Notes: generated from the letters alone by a model not told the origin. Counted from the stretch's first letter, positions 8,381 through 19,548 are shown. The stretch: 64,000 nucleotides of DNA from Xenorhabdus szentirmaii DSM 16338 (GCF_002632585.1 NZ_NIBV01000002.1:2074208-2138207); one strand, 5' to 3'. Made by a program: numbers and translations.

Positions 8381-9898
8381 TTACCCTTCGTTATATATCT
8401 CTAAATTCTCAATTTCCCCCTGCCCACGCATGTTCATGGCATCATCTTTACGCAGGTTTTCCAGGTAATCGAGGTAAGTCTGATCAATATCTTTCGTTAC
8501 ATAGATACCGTCAAATACAGAACACTCAAATTTTTCAATGTCCGGATTTTCTTCCCTCACTGCCTGAATGAGATCTTGAAGGTCTTGATATATCAACCCA
8601 TCAGCACCAATCAGCTGGCGAATTTCATCGACTTCCCGACCGTGGGCAATCAATTCATTGGCGTTTGGCATATCAATGCCATAGACGTTAGGAAAACGAA
8701 CTTCCGGTGCTGCTGAAGCAAAGTAAACTTTCTTGGCCCCGGCCTCACGCGCCAATTCAACAATCTGCTCTGAGGTTGTACCACGGACGATGGAGTCATC
8801 CACCAGCAAGACATTTTTGCCACGGAATTCAGCGCGATTGGCGTTTAGCTTCCGGCGTACTGATTTACGACGCTCTTGCTGCCCCGGCATGATAAAAGTC
8901 CTACCGACATAGCGGTTTTTGACAAACCCCTGACGATAAGGCTTATCCAGAATTTGGGCAATTTCCAATGCGATATCACAGGAGGTTTCCGGAACCGGGA
9001 TCACAACATCAATATGTAAATCTTCCCATTCGCGGGCAATTTTTTCACCCAGCTTTTTACCCATCCGTAATCTGGCGTTATAGACCGAAATTTTGTCGAT
9101 AAACGAATCGGGGCGGGCAAGATAAACGAATTCGAACAGGCAAGGTGTCAATGATGGAGTTTCTGCGCATTGGCGTGTAAATAACTGGCCTTGCTCAGTA
9201 ATGTAAATCGCTTCCCCGGAAGCAACATCACGCAGAAATTCAAACCCTAATGTATCCAGTGCAACACTTTCTGATGCCACCATATATTCATTGCGGCCAT
9301 CTTCCAATGTTCTTTTCCCCAAAACCAACGGCCGGATACCATGTGGATCGCGAAAAGCCACCAACCCATGCCCGATAATCATGGCAACACAGGCATAAGC
9401 ACCACGGATTTTCCTGTGCAGCTCAGCAACTGCTGCAAAAATATTGTCAGGCCCCAGAGGAAAATGTGGAAATTGGGTTAATTCATTGGCAAATACATTC
9501 AGCAGGATTTCAGAATCAGAGGTGGTATTGACATGGCGACGGGCACTTTCAAACAACATTTTTTTCAATTCATGTGCGTTTGTCAGATTACCGTTATGTG
9601 CAAGTGTGATACCGAAAGGAGAATTTACATAAAAAGGTTGTGCTTCAGATGCGCTGGAACTCCCTGCCGTTGGGTAACGGATATGCCCGATCCCCAGTGT
9701 TCCCCGTAAACGTAACATATGCCGTGTTTCAAACACATCCTTGACCAAGCCATTGGCCTTGCGTAAACGAAATCCGTTGTTACCATCAATAGTTGCAATG
9801 CCTGCTGCATCCTGTCCACGATGCTGAAGCACCGTCAATGCATCATAAATCGACTGGTTAACCGGTGTAAAACCGGCAATACCGACAATACCGCACAT
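8381..9898 (-). CDS. purF: Amidophosphoribosyltransferase
   Basis: 505 residues from ATG 9898, the same length as E. coli PurF; the in-frame ATG five codons earlier would bury the catalytic residue. After removal of Met, Cys of [10 protein letters not shown] is the N-terminal nucleophile of the class II glutamine amidotransferase domain (about 1-230). The second half is a phosphoribosyltransferase domain with the PRPP loop [13 protein letters not shown]. The enzyme makes 5-phosphoribosylamine, the first committed step of purine synthesis. It follows cvpA by 32 bases in a leftward operon under a PurR box at 10475-10490. An AGGA lies eight bases before the start. Confidence 0.98.
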   Translation of the reverse strand: MCGIVGIAGFTPVNQSIYDALTVLQHRGQDAAGIATIDGNNGFRLRKANGLVKDVFETRHMLRLRGTLGIGHIRYPTAGSSSASEAQPFYVNSPFGITLAHNGNLTNAHELKKMLFESARRHVNTTSDSEILLNVFANELTQFPHFPLGPDNIFAAVAELHRKIRGAYACVAMIIGHGLVAFRDPHGIRPLVLGKRTLEDGRNEYMVASESVALDTLGFEFLRDVASGEAIYITEQGQLFTRQCAETPSLTPCLFEFVYLARPDSFIDKISVYNARLRMGKKLGEKIAREWEDLHIDVVIPVPETSCDIALEIAQILDKPYRQGFVKNRYVGRTFIMPGQQERRKSVRRKLNANRAEFRGKNVLLVDDSIVRGTTSEQIVELAREAGAKKVYFASAAPEVRFPNVYGIDMPNANELIAHGREVDEIRQLIGADGLIYQDLQDLIQAVREENPDIEKFECSVFDGIYVTKDIDQTYLDYLENLRKDDAMNMRGQGEIENLEIYNEG

Positions 9899-9930
9899 GT
9901 AGTCTTTCCTCATCAGCCAAGCGGAGAGGA

Positions 9931-10419
9931 CTATCTCTCCGGCAGGAAACTCGACGCATTTTGCAGGTAGTCAAAAAACCACCTGATGATTTGACTGAAC
10001 TGTGGGATCAATTGTGATTGCTGCCAATCCTGACTTTTAGGCAACGGTGTGAAAGAATCTGCAAGAAACAAAATAGCAGATACAATCAATACACCACGCA
10101 ATGCCCCAAAGCAGACCCCCAAAACCCGATCAGTACCTGACAGGCCAGTTCGCTGAACAAGTGAACCAATTACATAGTTTACTACCGCGCCAACAATCAA
10201 TGTTGCAATAAACAGAATAGCAATCGCTACCCCATTACGCACCATCTCATCCTCAAGGCGGGTAAAATATGCCGCCAGATAAGTATAGAAATGACTCGCA
10301 ACAAAGAAAGCACAACCCCATGTTATCAGGGAAAGCGCTTCGCGAACAAAGCCACGGATCAGGCTAACCAGTGCCGAGAAACCAATGATGGCGATAATCG
10401 TATAATCAATCCAGACCAT
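9931..10419 (-). CDS. cvpA: CvpA family inner membrane protein
   Basis: 162 residues with four predicted membrane helices: [20 protein letters not shown] opens helix 1, followed by helices near residues 30-50, 65-88 and 100-122, then a cytoplasmic tail. This is the length and layout of CvpA, needed for colicin V production in E. coli and linked to envelope stress tolerance. It is the first gene of the cvpA-purF operon, as in E. coli, with a PurR operator about 60 bases upstream of its start. Confidence 0.95.
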   Translation of the reverse strand: MVWIDYTIIAIIGFSALVSLIRGFVREALSLITWGCAFFVASHFYTYLAAYFTRLEDEMVRNGVAIAILFIATLIVGAVVNYVIGSLVQRTGLSGTDRVLGVCFGALRGVLIVSAILFLADSFTPLPKSQDWQQSQLIPQFSQIIRWFFDYLQNASSFLPER

Positions 10420-10474
10420 ATTTCAATCCAAAAATAGGCCCCCGGCATTCAAGTCGGGCGCATTCTAACAGAAA

Positions 10475-10490
10475 ACGAAAACGTTTGCGC
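10475..10490 (-). promoter_or_regulatory. PurR operator of cvpA-purF
   Basis: The minus strand reads GCGCAAACGTTTTCGT, matching the purine repressor consensus (ACGCAAACGTTTNCNT) at nearly every position and placed as in E. coli upstream of cvpA. Confidence 0.85.
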
Positions 10491-10585
10491 AGTAGATTTT
10501 TCACTCCGCCAGAAATAATTTCATTTACTTTCACTACGAAATTTTATCGTTAGTAAAATATTTCATCGTGATTATATTTAGCCGG

Positions 10586-11242
10586 TTATGGCTTATAGTT
10601 TTTAATTTGCCCTTGCAACCCCGTTAATTTCTTCAGTTCAGGCAAAACAGATTCTAATGCTGACCTTGATGCATCTGGACCCACATAAATTCGTGTCAAT
10701 TGACCATGAACGGCAGGAGATGGAATTGTATATATCTGATGCCCTGAAAGGCGCAGTTTAGCCACAATTTCATTCACGTTATCCGCATTTTTCAATGCAC
10801 CCAGTTGAACAACATAGGCTGTAGCCTGCGGGGCTTGTCCCTTCCCATGAGATGGCGTTTCTATACGTGACTCAGGCTTTACCTGTGGTTTGGTTTCCAC
10901 CTTCTTCTGAGGCGTTACCTCAGAGTTCACCACCGATTTAGGTTCTTTTATTGTATTTGCAGGAGGCTCACTACCCGATTCCTTCTGAGGAGCCTGTTGG
11001 CCCTGCGCTTGCTCTTTCATTGCCTCCGCTGCACCTTCTGGTGGTGCCAGCGGCATAGTTTGTGCCAGGGGAGGAATGGCATCAATATTCTCTTCATCCC
11101 CAGGCTTTGTAACCAGTGGAATAGAAGTAAACTGGTTTTCGTTATATTTCTTATCGCCGTCAAATATCATGGGCAAAACGATCACCCCGAATGCGACAAG
11201 CGCAAGGGTTCCCACCAAGCGATTTTGAAATTTACTCGCCAC
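10586..11242 (-). CDS. dedD: Cell division protein DedD (SPOR domain)
   Basis: 218 residues from a GTG start at 11242, chosen because GGAGGAG lies just upstream and the product then begins [12 protein letters not shown] as in other DedD proteins; a longer frame to 11305 is folC in another frame. A single membrane helix (about residues 10-27) anchors the protein in the inner membrane. A long Pro/Glu/Gln/Lys-rich periplasmic linker follows, then a SPOR domain from about residue 142 to the end, which binds denuded peptidoglycan at the septum. The start overlaps the folC stop by 11 bases, suggesting coupled translation. Confidence 0.92.
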   Translation of the reverse strand: MASKFQNRLVGTLALVAFGVIVLPMIFDGDKKYNENQFTSIPLVTKPGDEENIDAIPPLAQTMPLAPPEGAAEAMKEQAQGQQAPQKESGSEPPANTIKEPKSVVNSEVTPQKKVETKPQVKPESRIETPSHGKGQAPQATAYVVQLGALKNADNVNEIVAKLRLSGHQIYTIPSPAVHGQLTRIYVGPDASRSALESVLPELKKLTGLQGQIKNYKP

Positions 11243-12527
11243 GTTTCTCCTCCTCCAGAGCCTCCATGACATGGGCGACGGTGTGGAAAGAACCGCAAAC
11301 CACAATAATGTCTTGTGCTGATGCCTCTTCCATTGCCTGCTGCCATGCGGGTTCTACTTCTGTAAATGTTCGGGCTTGTGCAAGATATCCGGCCAACACG
11401 CTTGCTTCCGCGCCACGCAATTCATGCAGGGATGCGCAATACCATTCATCAATTTGCTGGGAAAGGCAGGCAAGCGTTCCGGCGATATCTTTGTCTTCCA
11501 GCATGCCGACAACACCACGGATTTTACTGTTTGGTGAACGGGGCAATTCCGCCAATTTCTGAACCAGATAACCCGCAGCATGAGGATTATGGGCAACATC
11601 TAAAATAACCCGGGGATTTTCCCGGATAATCTGGAAGCGCCCCGGTAATTGGGCATTTCTCAATCCTGAATGGATAGCCTGCTCATTGATGGCCCGGCTG
11701 ACTTTGTCATCCTGTTGCAACAAGCAATGAATGACACCCATCGCTGTCGCTGCATTTGCCAAAGGCAAATTAGGGATGGGCAATCCATCGAATTGCTGAC
11801 CTTCAGTTGACCAGTTCCAGCTATTTTCATCCGCAGAGAAATTCCAGTCAGGACCACGGCGGAAGAGTTTTGCTCCCAGTTCATCTGCCACTTCAGCGAT
11901 GGAAAGGGGCATATCGAGTTCACCCACTACCGCAAATCGGCCACGGCGGAAAATACCGGCTTTTTCACGGCCAATATGCTCTCGGTCATTTCCGAGCCAA
12001 TCCGTATGATCCAGTGCAATGCTGGTAATGGCAGCGATATCTGCATCCACAATGTTGGTCGCATCCAAGCGGCCACCCAGCCCCACTTCAAGAATGACAA
12101 CATCGAGATCGGCTTCTTTAAAAAGTTGCAATGCCGCCAATGTGCCATATTCGAAATAAGTTAATGAAATATCACCACGTTGAGCTTCAATATCCGCAAA
12201 AACACGGCAAAAATCTTGCTCTGTCGGCTCCTTACCCTGAATGCGCACTCTTTCGGTATAGCGGACGAGATGCGGGGAGCTATATACACCAACCTTAAGT
12301 CCGGCAGCCAGAAAAACTGATTCAAGGGTATGGCAAGTTGTTCCCTTGCCATTAGTGCCTGACACCGTAATAACTTTTGGGGCCGGGTTTAATAAGCCCA
12401 ATTGATTACCGAGTTTACCGACACGCTCAAGCCCCATATCAATGGCCTTGGTGTGCAGGTTACCGAGATAAGAAAGCCACGTCATTAGTGGCGACGTGGC
12501 TTGAGGAATTTGCAAAGTATCAGACAT
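11232..12527 (-). CDS. folC: Bifunctional dihydrofolate synthase/folylpolyglutamate synthase
   Basis: 431 residues, close to the 422 of E. coli FolC. The Mur-ligase-type ATP loop GTNGKGTT is at residues 57-64, and the C-terminal domain begins after residue about 300 with the DVAHNPHAA signature ([13 protein letters not shown]). The enzyme adds L-glutamate to dihydropteroate and then extends the polyglutamate tail of folates. It overlaps accD at its start by eight bases and dedD at its end by eleven, forming the conserved accD-folC-dedD unit. Confidence 0.97.
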   Translation of the reverse strand: MSDTLQIPQATSPLMTWLSYLGNLHTKAIDMGLERVGKLGNQLGLLNPAPKVITVSGTNGKGTTCHTLESVFLAAGLKVGVYSSPHLVRYTERVRIQGKEPTEQDFCRVFADIEAQRGDISLTYFEYGTLAALQLFKEADLDVVILEVGLGGRLDATNIVDADIAAITSIALDHTDWLGNDREHIGREKAGIFRRGRFAVVGELDMPLSIAEVADELGAKLFRRGPDWNFSADENSWNWSTEGQQFDGLPIPNLPLANAATAMGVIHCLLQQDDKVSRAINEQAIHSGLRNAQLPGRFQIIRENPRVILDVAHNPHAAGYLVQKLAELPRSPNSKIRGVVGMLEDKDIAGTLACLSQQIDEWYCASLHELRGAEASVLAGYLAQARTFTEVEPAWQQAMEEASAQDIIVVCGSFHTVAHVMEALEEEKRGE

Positions 12528-13473
12528 CTTCTTTATTAGTGTTGATGTTTAGATCAGCTTCAACATCAGCAGGTTCAGCAACAATTTCTGCCACCGGCTC
12601 TACTTTTGCGCTTGTGCCTGGCTGCGGCTGGTGAGTCAGCATTGCAAGCAAGCTGGTGATTTTTTCGCGCATTTCCGGGCGACGCACGATCATGTCGATT
12701 GCGCCTTTATCCAACAGGAATTCACTGCGTTGGAAACCTGCCGGTAATTTTTCACGCACGGTTTGCTCAATGACACGGGGGCCGGCAAAACCGATCAATG
12801 CTTTCGGTTCGGCGATATTGATATCACCGAGCATCCCCATACTTGCGGTTACCCCCCCCATCGTCGGGTTAGTCAAAACGCAAATATAAGGCAGGCCACG
12901 ATCTTGCATTTTCGCCAGCGCTGCACTGGTTTTTGCCATTTGCATCAGTGACATCAGGGCTTCCTGCATACGGGCGCCACCACTGGAAGCAAAACAGACA
13001 AACGGGCAATTATCTTCCAGTGCCTGTTCCACAGCACGGACAAAACGCGCGCCGACAACAGAGCCCATTGAACCACCCATAAAGTTGAATTCAAATGCAC
13101 CTGCCACAACAGGCATTTCGTGCAGTGAACCTTTCATCACAATCAGAGCATCTTTTTCTTGCGTCTGTTTTTGGGCTGCAACCAAACGATCTTTATACTT
13201 CTTGATATCGCGGAACTTCAGAACATCTTTAGGCTCCAGTTCGCTTCCCAATTCGGTGCCGGTGCCTTCATCCAAAAACGCAGCCAGCCTTTGGCGAGCT
13301 GAAATGCGCATATGGTGGTCACATTTTGGACACACTTCAAGGTTACGCTCCAATTCAGCACGATACAGTACCTGATCACAGCTGTCGCATTTTGTCCAAA
13401 CTCCTTCAGGTATGTTTGCCTTGCGAGTTTGTATGATTTTGCTTTTATTTAGAATCTTCTCAATCCAGCTCAT
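12520..13473 (-). CDS. accD: Acetyl-CoA carboxylase carboxyltransferase subunit beta
   Basis: 317 residues. The N-terminal zinc finger is intact (Cys29, Cys32, Cys48, Cys51, spacing 2-15-2) and is known in E. coli to bind its own mRNA as well as help catalysis. The crotonase-like carboxyltransferase domain follows, with [12 protein letters not shown] as the acyl-CoA-binding loop. With AccA it transfers the carboxyl group from biotin to acetyl-CoA, giving malonyl-CoA for fatty acid synthesis. The last 35 residues are an acidic, Ala/Val/Glu-rich tail that varies between species. First gene of the accD-folC-dedD run. Confidence 0.97.
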   Translation of the reverse strand: MSWIEKILNKSKIIQTRKANIPEGVWTKCDSCDQVLYRAELERNLEVCPKCDHHMRISARQRLAAFLDEGTGTELGSELEPKDVLKFRDIKKYKDRLVAAQKQTQEKDALIVMKGSLHEMPVVAGAFEFNFMGGSMGSVVGARFVRAVEQALEDNCPFVCFASSGGARMQEALMSLMQMAKTSAALAKMQDRGLPYICVLTNPTMGGVTASMGMLGDINIAEPKALIGFAGPRVIEQTVREKLPAGFQRSEFLLDKGAIDMIVRRPEMREKITSLLAMLTHQPQPGTSAKVEPVAEIVAEPADVEADLNINTNKEDV

Positions 13474-13706
13474 TAATGAACCTTTCCGTCTGAATCTGGC
13501 TTATCCCTTAATATTTCAAGTAACGGCTTTATCAGCGAAACTCATTCATTCCAATCATAAATTATGAAACTAACTATGATCCGGAGAATCATGACCACAC
13601 TGTATTATCACTTAAAATCTCTCAGATAGATGCCAGCTTTTGTTTTACGTGCCATTAAACCACAATGCCATTGCAGTGTGGATAAAAAACTGCTCAAACC
13701 TGTTAT

Positions 13707-13766
13707 ATACCCGTCGTCTTTCACGTTGCCGCTTTGGCCAGCGGCATCATGGAACCCATTGGGTAT
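13707..13766. repeat. 60-bp dispersed palindromic element (ATACCC...GGGTAT)
   Basis: The element begins ATACCC and ends GGGTAT, with internal complementarity GTTGCCGC against GCGGCATC around TTTGGCCA. Its reverse complement aligns with the element at 63270-63329 (shared GATGCxGC, AAAGCGGCAAC, TGAAAGACG). It lies in the 300-base gap between accD and dedA. Confidence 0.7.
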
Positions 13767-13772
13767 CGTGGC

Positions 13773-14462
13773 TTATTTACTCTCTACTGCTTTTTTCGAT
13801 GCGGCGCGACGATAACGCCAAACTTCTATCACACCAGGCAGAATAGAGATAAAGATTATTGCAACAATCAATAATTTCAAATTCTCTTGGATGATTGGCA
13901 TTTCTCCGAATAAATAACCAGCATACGTGAATAATAGCACCCAGATAAATGCACCGATGACATTATAAGCTGCAAAATGGCGGTAAGACATTTTCCCCAT
14001 TCCGGCAACAAACGGTGCGAACGTTCTAATAATTGGCACAAACCGCGCCAAAATGATGGCTTTTCCACCATGTTTTTCATAAAACTCATGCGTTTTATCT
14101 AAATAACTGCGGCGGAAAATTTTTGAATTTGGATTATTGAATAGTTTTTCACCGAAAACTCTACCAATGGTATAGTTTATTGCATCACCAATTATGGCGG
14201 CCATAATTATTAAGGCAGCCATAATATGGACATTCAGATCATTTGAATCTAATGCAGACAATGTACCGGCGACAAACAGTAGAGAATCCCCCGGCAAAAA
14301 CGGCGTTACAACCAACCCTGTCTCACAAAATACGATCAAGAATAAGATGCCGTATGTCCAATAACCATATTTGGCAACCAACTCCGCTAAATGGGCGTCA
14401 ATATGTAAAATAAAATCGACAATGAATTTTGCAAAATCAACAAAATGAGTTAAAAACTCCAT
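13773..14462 (-). CDS. dedA: DedA family membrane protein
   Basis: 229 residues from ATG 14462, which has GAGGAAT upstream; the frame could extend 12 codons to 14498 with a weaker site. The central [17 protein letters not shown] and the Arg-rich [18 protein letters not shown] are the two conserved half-hairpin motifs of DedA/VTT proteins. These proteins are proton-dependent; several members act as undecaprenyl-phosphate or phospholipid translocases. Gene order truA-dedA-accD is that of E. coli. Cytoplasmic C-terminus is basic. Confidence 0.93.
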   Translation of the reverse strand: MEFLTHFVDFAKFIVDFILHIDAHLAELVAKYGYWTYGILFLIVFCETGLVVTPFLPGDSLLFVAGTLSALDSNDLNVHIMAALIIMAAIIGDAINYTIGRVFGEKLFNNPNSKIFRRSYLDKTHEFYEKHGGKAIILARFVPIIRTFAPFVAGMGKMSYRHFAAYNVIGAFIWVLLFTYAGYLFGEMPIIQENLKLLIVAIIFISILPGVIEVWRYRRAASKKAVESK

Positions 14463-14526
14463 AATATTCCTCGCATACTCGAACATCCCTGCCCACATTT
14501 TGAAAATGTCAGATTAAATCTATTAG

Positions 14527-14571
14527 CCAGAAATTCAGTTATTTTCCAGAAACTCAGCTATTTTCCAGAAA
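14527..14571. repeat. 19-bp tandem duplication at the 3' end of truA
   Basis: CCAGAAATTCAGTTATTTT (14527-14545) is repeated as CCAGAAACTCAGCTATTTT (14546-14564), then a partial third CCAGAAA. The truA stop codon (14554-14556) lies in the second copy, so the duplication spans the gene end without extending the protein. Confidence 0.8.
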
Positions 14572-15387
14572 AAGTGGCCCCATGATCGGTTCGGGGATAC
14601 CAAAATGCACCGGATAGTCCACCGCCACTAAATACAGCCCTTCCGCTTTGGCAGTTGCCGCTGCTTTTGTTCTGTCCTTGAGTGCCAATAATTCAGCCAT
14701 CCAGCCAATATCCTGATTACCACAACCTATTTCCAGCAAACTGCCAACAATGTTGCGCACCATATGATGAACAAAGGCATTTGCCTTGATGTCCACAATA
14801 ATGTAATGCCCGTGCCGGCTGACATTAATGTGCATCATATTTCGCCACGGTGAATTGGACTGACATTGCACCGCCCTGAAAGAAGTAAAATCGTTTTCTC
14901 CCAGCAGGCTCTGCGCGGCTTCATGCATTTTCTTTTCATCCAAAGGATAGTGAAAATGCGTGACACCCTTTGCCAGTATCGCCGGGCGATAGCGATGATT
15001 GAAAATCACATAGCGGTAACGACGAGCTGTTGCACTGAAACGGGCATGGAATTCATCATTCACTGTTTTGACCCAACGAACGGCAATATTCGGCGGCAAA
15101 TGGGTATTCACCCCCATTGTCCATGCAGCATCTTTACGTTGTGCCGAGGTTTCAAAATGCACGACCTGCCCCGTTGCATGAACGCCGGCATCTGTCCTGC
15201 CCGCACAGAAAACCACAATGGGTTCATTTGCCACTTTTGACAGGGATTTCTCCAAACACTCCTGTACGCTTCTCACTTCTTGCTGACGCTGCCAGCCATA
15301 ATACCGGCTGCCGTCATACTCGATTCCCAGTGCAATTTTCACTTTTTTTGCCTCTGGCACAGACTGGTTCAGCTCTGTATCAGACAT
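14554..15387 (-). CDS. truA: tRNA pseudouridine(38-40) synthase
   Basis: 277 residues. The catalytic aspartate is Asp66 in [11 protein letters not shown]. The enzyme isomerises uridines 38-40 in the anticodon stem-loop of many tRNAs. The N-terminal dozen residues ([13 protein letters not shown]) precede the usual core start and are variable among relatives. The start codon overlaps the usg stop as TAATG, so translation is probably coupled. The C-terminus ends [11 protein letters not shown], as in other enterobacterial TruA. Confidence 0.97.
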   Translation of the reverse strand: MSDTELNQSVPEAKKVKIALGIEYDGSRYYGWQRQQEVRSVQECLEKSLSKVANEPIVVFCAGRTDAGVHATGQVVHFETSAQRKDAAWTMGVNTHLPPNIAVRWVKTVNDEFHARFSATARRYRYVIFNHRYRPAILAKGVTHFHYPLDEKKMHEAAQSLLGENDFTSFRAVQCQSNSPWRNMMHINVSRHGHYIIVDIKANAFVHHMVRNIVGSLLEIGCGNQDIGWMAELLALKDRTKAAATAKAEGLYLVAVDYPVHFGIPEPIMGPLFLENS

Positions 15388-16397
15388 TAGTAAAATTGCT
15401 CCTGAATCAGTTTTTCTGCAATTTCTACCGCCATCAATGCCCCGCCAAAACGAATATTATCGGCAACGGACCAGAACTGTAGCATTTCTGGCATCCCGTA
15501 ATCATTGCGCAGGCAACCAATGCTCAAACGATCATTGCCTGATGCATCCGTCACCTGAGTGGGATAATCCCCCTCTTCTGAGACCTGAATTTCTTCAAGA
15601 CGTTCAAGTTCTCCACGCGCTTCTTCTGCACCCACCGGCCGCAAAGTTTCAAGATTCACCATTTGTGCAATGCCATAAAAAACGGAAGACTGGATACAGC
15701 TTACGGAAACCGGTAAGCCTTCGTCCTGCAATATTTTGCGAACCTGATCGACAATACGACGTTCCTCACGCACCGCTCCTTCAACATCAGGCACAAGAGG
15801 CAATAGATTGAACGCCAGCTGTTTGCTGAATATGCCTTCATCCGGCGGAATACCATTCAATAAGCGGGCACTCTGGCCGGCCAGTTCATTAATCGCCGCT
15901 TTGCCATGTACGGAAACCGGCAATATATTCGTCAGCTGTAAGCGGGCAATGCCAGCCGCATCGATCAATGGCTTGATGGCAGTCAAAACTTGGCTTGTTG
16001 AGCTGTCCGCCACAGCAACAATATTACGGTTGCGGTATTCAGCCAACGCATGAGGATTCACACCCGGGACAACCAAGGGTACATCTGGCTCTGTCGAAAA
16101 CAGGCCGCTGCAGTCAATGACCAGACAGCCGGATTCTGTTGCTTTTTCAATATATTGTGCCGTCGCTTCGACTGTTGCGGCAAAAAAAGCGAGTTGTACT
16201 TGTGACCAGTCAAATTCTTCAGCGTCACGGACGGTGATATTTTTGCCATTAAAACGCAGGGTTTTTCCCGCATTCTGTTCGCTGGCCAGAAGATGCAGTT
16301 CACCAACCGGAAATTGGCGTTCCTGCAATAACGCCAATATCGCTTCACCTACTGCGCCCGTTGCACCCAAGAGCGCAATATTCCAACCTTCAGACAT
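15387..16397 (-). CDS. usg: USG-1 protein, aspartate-semialdehyde dehydrogenase homologue
   Basis: 336 residues from ATG 16397 (GGAG upstream); an in-frame GTG at 16412 would add five residues. The N-terminal Rossmann motif LLGATGAVG and the dimerisation domain follow the Asd family, but the catalytic Cys of true Asd enzymes is missing: the corresponding segment reads AVADSSTSQ. This is typical of Usg and suggests it does not have Asd activity; its job is unknown. It sits between pdxB and truA as in E. coli, with the stop overlapping the truA start. Confidence 0.93.
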   Translation of the reverse strand: MSEGWNIALLGATGAVGEAILALLQERQFPVGELHLLASEQNAGKTLRFNGKNITVRDAEEFDWSQVQLAFFAATVEATAQYIEKATESGCLVIDCSGLFSTEPDVPLVVPGVNPHALAEYRNRNIVAVADSSTSQVLTAIKPLIDAAGIARLQLTNILPVSVHGKAAINELAGQSARLLNGIPPDEGIFSKQLAFNLLPLVPDVEGAVREERRIVDQVRKILQDEGLPVSVSCIQSSVFYGIAQMVNLETLRPVGAEEARGELERLEEIQVSEEGDYPTQVTDASGNDRLSIGCLRNDYGMPEMLQFWSVADNIRFGGALMAVEIAEKLIQEQFY

Positions 16398-16451
16398 GTT
16401 GGTTTTCTCCACTTCTTTTATTTTGCTGACAGACAGAAACCCTGTCTGTAA

Positions 16452-17600
16452 TTAAATCAATTTTGCATTAAACCCAATTTGAGAGAGTAATTGAGCACTT
16501 TTCTCTGAGTCACAATATATCGTCAAAGAGGACCACTCACGGCGTTCCGGATACTCTTTGCGTAACCGATCAAAAGCGCCTTCCTGACCCGCAACCTGAC
16601 GTAACGGTGCATCATCGCGGCGCACATCATACACTAAATGCATCAGGCGCTTCAGAATGCTTTGTGTCACTTCACCATGCAGGACAATTTGGCTGAAATC
16701 AGGCGTAGGCAAGAGCTCAGACAATGCCGTCTTGCGGGGTTGGCCCAAAAACTCACAATAAGCCTCAAAAACCTGAGTTGTTCCGCGGGCCTTGCCTTCC
16801 AGGGTATAACCCGCAATATGCGGTGTACCAATATCAACTAAATCCAGCAAGGGCAGTGAAAGGTTAGGTTCTGGCTCCCAAACATCAAGTACAACGCGTA
16901 GTTTTTTTCCGCTTTCTTTCCCATTCTGCAATATGGAAAGTAATGCCTGATTATCAACGACCTCACCACGGCTGGCATTAATCAAAATTCGGTTATCCGG
17001 TAATGCAGAAAGTAAGCCGGCATCGGCCAGATGGTAGGTCCGGTAAGGGCCTGATTGGTTAAGGGGGGTATGGAAAGTCAGGATATCAGCTTCCTTGACC
17101 AATTTTTCCAAAGGCCAGAATTCCCCTTCATCACCACGATCAGAGCGAGGAGGATCACACAGTAACGTTTTCACGCCCAAAGCCGCCAGCCGTTCAGCCA
17201 AACGCCCCCCGACATTGCCGACACCAATAATACCAACGGTTTTATCTTTGAGTTGGAATTGATCCTGCTCAGCCAATAGCATCAGTGCAGAAAGGACATA
17301 CTCAACCACAGCAATCGCATTGCATCCGGGGGCAGCAGAAAAACCAATTCCAGCCTGTGCCAGCCATTTTTGATCAACATGATCCATCCCCGCAGTGGCA
17401 GTACCTACAAATTTCACTGAACTGCCCTGCAACAAAGGTTCATTGACTTTAGTGACAGAACGCACCATAAAGGCATCCGCATGCGCCAGAACACCTTCTG
17501 GCACCGGGCGTCCGGGAATAGCCTGTACTTCACCCAACTGCTGAAAAAGTTCTTCAGCATAAGGCATATTTTCATCAACCAAAATTTTCACTTTTTTCAT
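16452..17600 (-). CDS. pdxB: Erythronate-4-phosphate dehydrogenase
   Basis: 382 residues, a D-2-hydroxyacid dehydrogenase. NAD-binding motif GVGNVG at 126-131, catalytic Arg211 ([10 protein letters not shown]), Glu242 (DVWEPEP) and His261 (TPHIAGYT) are all present. The C-terminal extension of about 90 residues is the PdxB dimerisation domain. It oxidises 4-phosphoerythronate in the pyridoxal 5'-phosphate pathway. Head of the pdxB-usg-truA-dedA order of enterobacteria; a 55-base gap separates it from usg. Confidence 0.97.
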   Translation of the reverse strand: MKKVKILVDENMPYAEELFQQLGEVQAIPGRPVPEGVLAHADAFMVRSVTKVNEPLLQGSSVKFVGTATAGMDHVDQKWLAQAGIGFSAAPGCNAIAVVEYVLSALMLLAEQDQFQLKDKTVGIIGVGNVGGRLAERLAALGVKTLLCDPPRSDRGDEGEFWPLEKLVKEADILTFHTPLNQSGPYRTYHLADAGLLSALPDNRILINASRGEVVDNQALLSILQNGKESGKKLRVVLDVWEPEPNLSLPLLDLVDIGTPHIAGYTLEGKARGTTQVFEAYCEFLGQPRKTALSELLPTPDFSQIVLHGEVTQSILKRLMHLVYDVRRDDAPLRQVAGQEGAFDRLRKEYPERREWSSLTIYCDSEKSAQLLSQIGFNAKLI

Positions 17601-17697
17601 CCAACGGCTAAAATGAGCGTGACCCGCTATTCTGCCACTTTATCTGCATAAAACCTAATACCCTTCATCTTCTCACCTTCACTTTCTGACTTTTGTA

Positions 17698-18459
17698 TCA
17701 GCCTTTCCTGAAACGCACAGGTGTTGTACCTGAGAGTTGCTGAAACATGGCAATGAAAGCAGAAGACGAGCTATACCCAACATCAAATGCGATCTCATAG
17801 ACGTTTTTCCCCTGTTCCAATAAAGAGATGGCGTGCAGGAAACGCAGGCGTTGTCGCCATTCAATAAATGACATCCCTAATTCCTGCTGGCAACGACGTG
17901 ATAATGTCCTCTCTGAGGTATAACGTTTTTTTGCCCATTCGGATAAAGACGTATTATCCGCGGGATTGCGCTCCAGTGACTGCAATATAGGTGCAAGCAA
18001 CTTATCTTTTGAAGAAGGCAAGTAAGTACACTGCCTGGGTGATATTTCTAATTGATCAATTAAGATTTGTGCCAGACGTCGATCTTTTTCTGTTTCCGGT
18101 TGCCGGATCTTCCGCTCAAAAAAATCTGCCATAATGGTATTGAAAATATGACTCAATCGGATAAGGCAAGGCTGTTGAGGCAAATTTTCATTCCACTGGG
18201 GAGCAATATCAATTATCCAGAATCGTAACGTTTTCTTGTTATAACTCGAATGTGCCGCATTTTGGGGTATCCAGATGCAAAACTCTGGCGGAGCAAGAAA
18301 CCGCTGGTTTCCCACCTGCGTTTCCATGACACCGGAGAGCACATAAATTAATTGCCCGAAAGGGTGAGAATGTAACCGACACTCTGTCTCCGCATCCAAT
18401 ATTTCATCACGGAAAGAGAGTGTATCGAGTATCTCTGGCTGAAACAGCATTTGCTTCAT
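17698..18459 (-). CDS. AraC family transcriptional regulator (cupin plus helix-turn-helix)
   Basis: 253 residues. The N-terminal part is a cupin-like sensor (CRLHSHPFGQLIYVLSG with paired histidines), the C-terminal 100 residues hold two helix-turn-helix units with the AraC signature near the end (YEIAFDVGYSSSSAFIAMF). The layout and divergent placement next to a transporter resemble NimR/NimT of E. coli, but the neighbour here is an EamA protein, so its target is probably that gene. The effector is unknown. Confidence 0.85.
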   Translation of the reverse strand: MKQMLFQPEILDTLSFRDEILDAETECRLHSHPFGQLIYVLSGVMETQVGNQRFLAPPEFCIWIPQNAAHSSYNKKTLRFWIIDIAPQWNENLPQQPCLIRLSHIFNTIMADFFERKIRQPETEKDRRLAQILIDQLEISPRQCTYLPSSKDKLLAPILQSLERNPADNTSLSEWAKKRYTSERTLSRRCQQELGMSFIEWRQRLRFLHAISLLEQGKNVYEIAFDVGYSSSSAFIAMFQQLSGTTPVRFRKG

Positions 18460-18648
18460 CTCTGCGTTATCCCTTTGATCATTTTTATGTCCGAGGATGC
18501 CTAACCTTGTTGTTGTTCTGCAATTTGGAATCTATTGATGTCTATCTTGTCTTAATTTCCACACCTGTTGGCAGATTAACAATATATATAATGAATCGGT
18601 CATTGCTAAACTAGATGGACGATTTACTTACTAAAAACATTTAGCTCA

Positions 18649-19548
18649 ATGACTAACTTATTATTTCCTCTAATTGCTGTATTGATCTGGTCAATTAATG
18701 CCGTTGTCAGCAAAGCGGCAGCCACTGTAATTGAACCCGCTGCCATTGCTTTTTATCGCTGGTTTATTGCTTTCCTGACTTTAACACCTTTTCTCTTACT
18801 ACCTGTCCTGAAACAATGGAGAACAGTCGCTCAACATTGGTGGAAGCTGTTTATTTTAGGCGCATTAGGCATGGTTTTGAACCAAAGCCTGGCATATTAC
18901 GCAGCCCATACCGTCAGTGCGACAATCATCGGTATTTTTACTTCATTAATTCCATTGCTGACTGTAATTATCAGTATATTTGCCTTACGGGTTGCTCCGA
19001 CTGTTGGGATCACTATCGGTACTGTGCTCTCCTTATTTGGGCTCGCATGGCTGGTCAGTAAAGGAAACCCCGCCTCTTTATTAGAAAATGGTCTGGGCAT
19101 TGGAGAAGTGATGATGTTTATTGCAGCAGCTTCTTATGCCCTGTACGGCGTTCTGACCAAACGCTGGGAAATACCATTACCTAATTGGCAATCCCTTTAT
19201 GTGCAAATTGGATTCGGGGTTTTATTGCTCCTGCCTAACTTCATCATGGAGAAAAACGTTCAATTAACCGAAGATAATATTTTTCTTGTCCTCTTTGCCG
19301 GCATTCCTGCCTCGATTCTTGCGCCTTATTTGTGGATACAGGGCGTCATTCGCATCGGTGCAAACATGACGTCAATATTTATGAATCTGGCCCCCGTGTT
19401 CACTGCTATCATTGCGGTTTGGTTTCTCCATGAAAAAATGCAAAGTTACCATCTTATCGGTGGCGCCATCGTACTGGCAGGCGTAATACTGGCACAACAA
19501 CTACGTACTCCGCTCACTTGGAGAAAGCCTAAATATAACCCGGACTAG
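18649..19548 (+). CDS. EamA/DMT family transporter
   Basis: 299 residues with ten predicted helices in two EamA repeats (about 1-140 and 150-290), ending in a short basic tail. Such proteins mostly export metabolites or amino acids. It lies divergent from the AraC regulator with 190 bases between, containing the AT-rich string TATATATAATGAATC that could hold a promoter. Its 3' end overlaps the 3' end of the tctE gene on the other strand by 48 bases, so the last 15 codons of both are shared DNA. Confidence 0.87.
   Translation: MTNLLFPLIAVLIWSINAVVSKAAATVIEPAAIAFYRWFIAFLTLTPFLLLPVLKQWRTVAQHWWKLFILGALGMVLNQSLAYYAAHTVSATIIGIFTSLIPLLTVIISIFALRVAPTVGITIGTVLSLFGLAWLVSKGNPASLLENGLGIGEVMMFIAAASYALYGVLTKRWEIPLPNWQSLYVQIGFGVLLLLPNFIMEKNVQLTEDNIFLVLFAGIPASILAPYLWIQGVIRIGANMTSIFMNLAPVFTAIIAVWFLHEKMQSYHLIGGAIVLAGVILAQQLRTPLTWRKPKYNPD

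Noticed and set aside
17640-17700. ATACCCTTCATCTTCTC string as another full copy of the dispersed element
   Set aside because: Only the first 20 or so bases agree; no second arm can be found.
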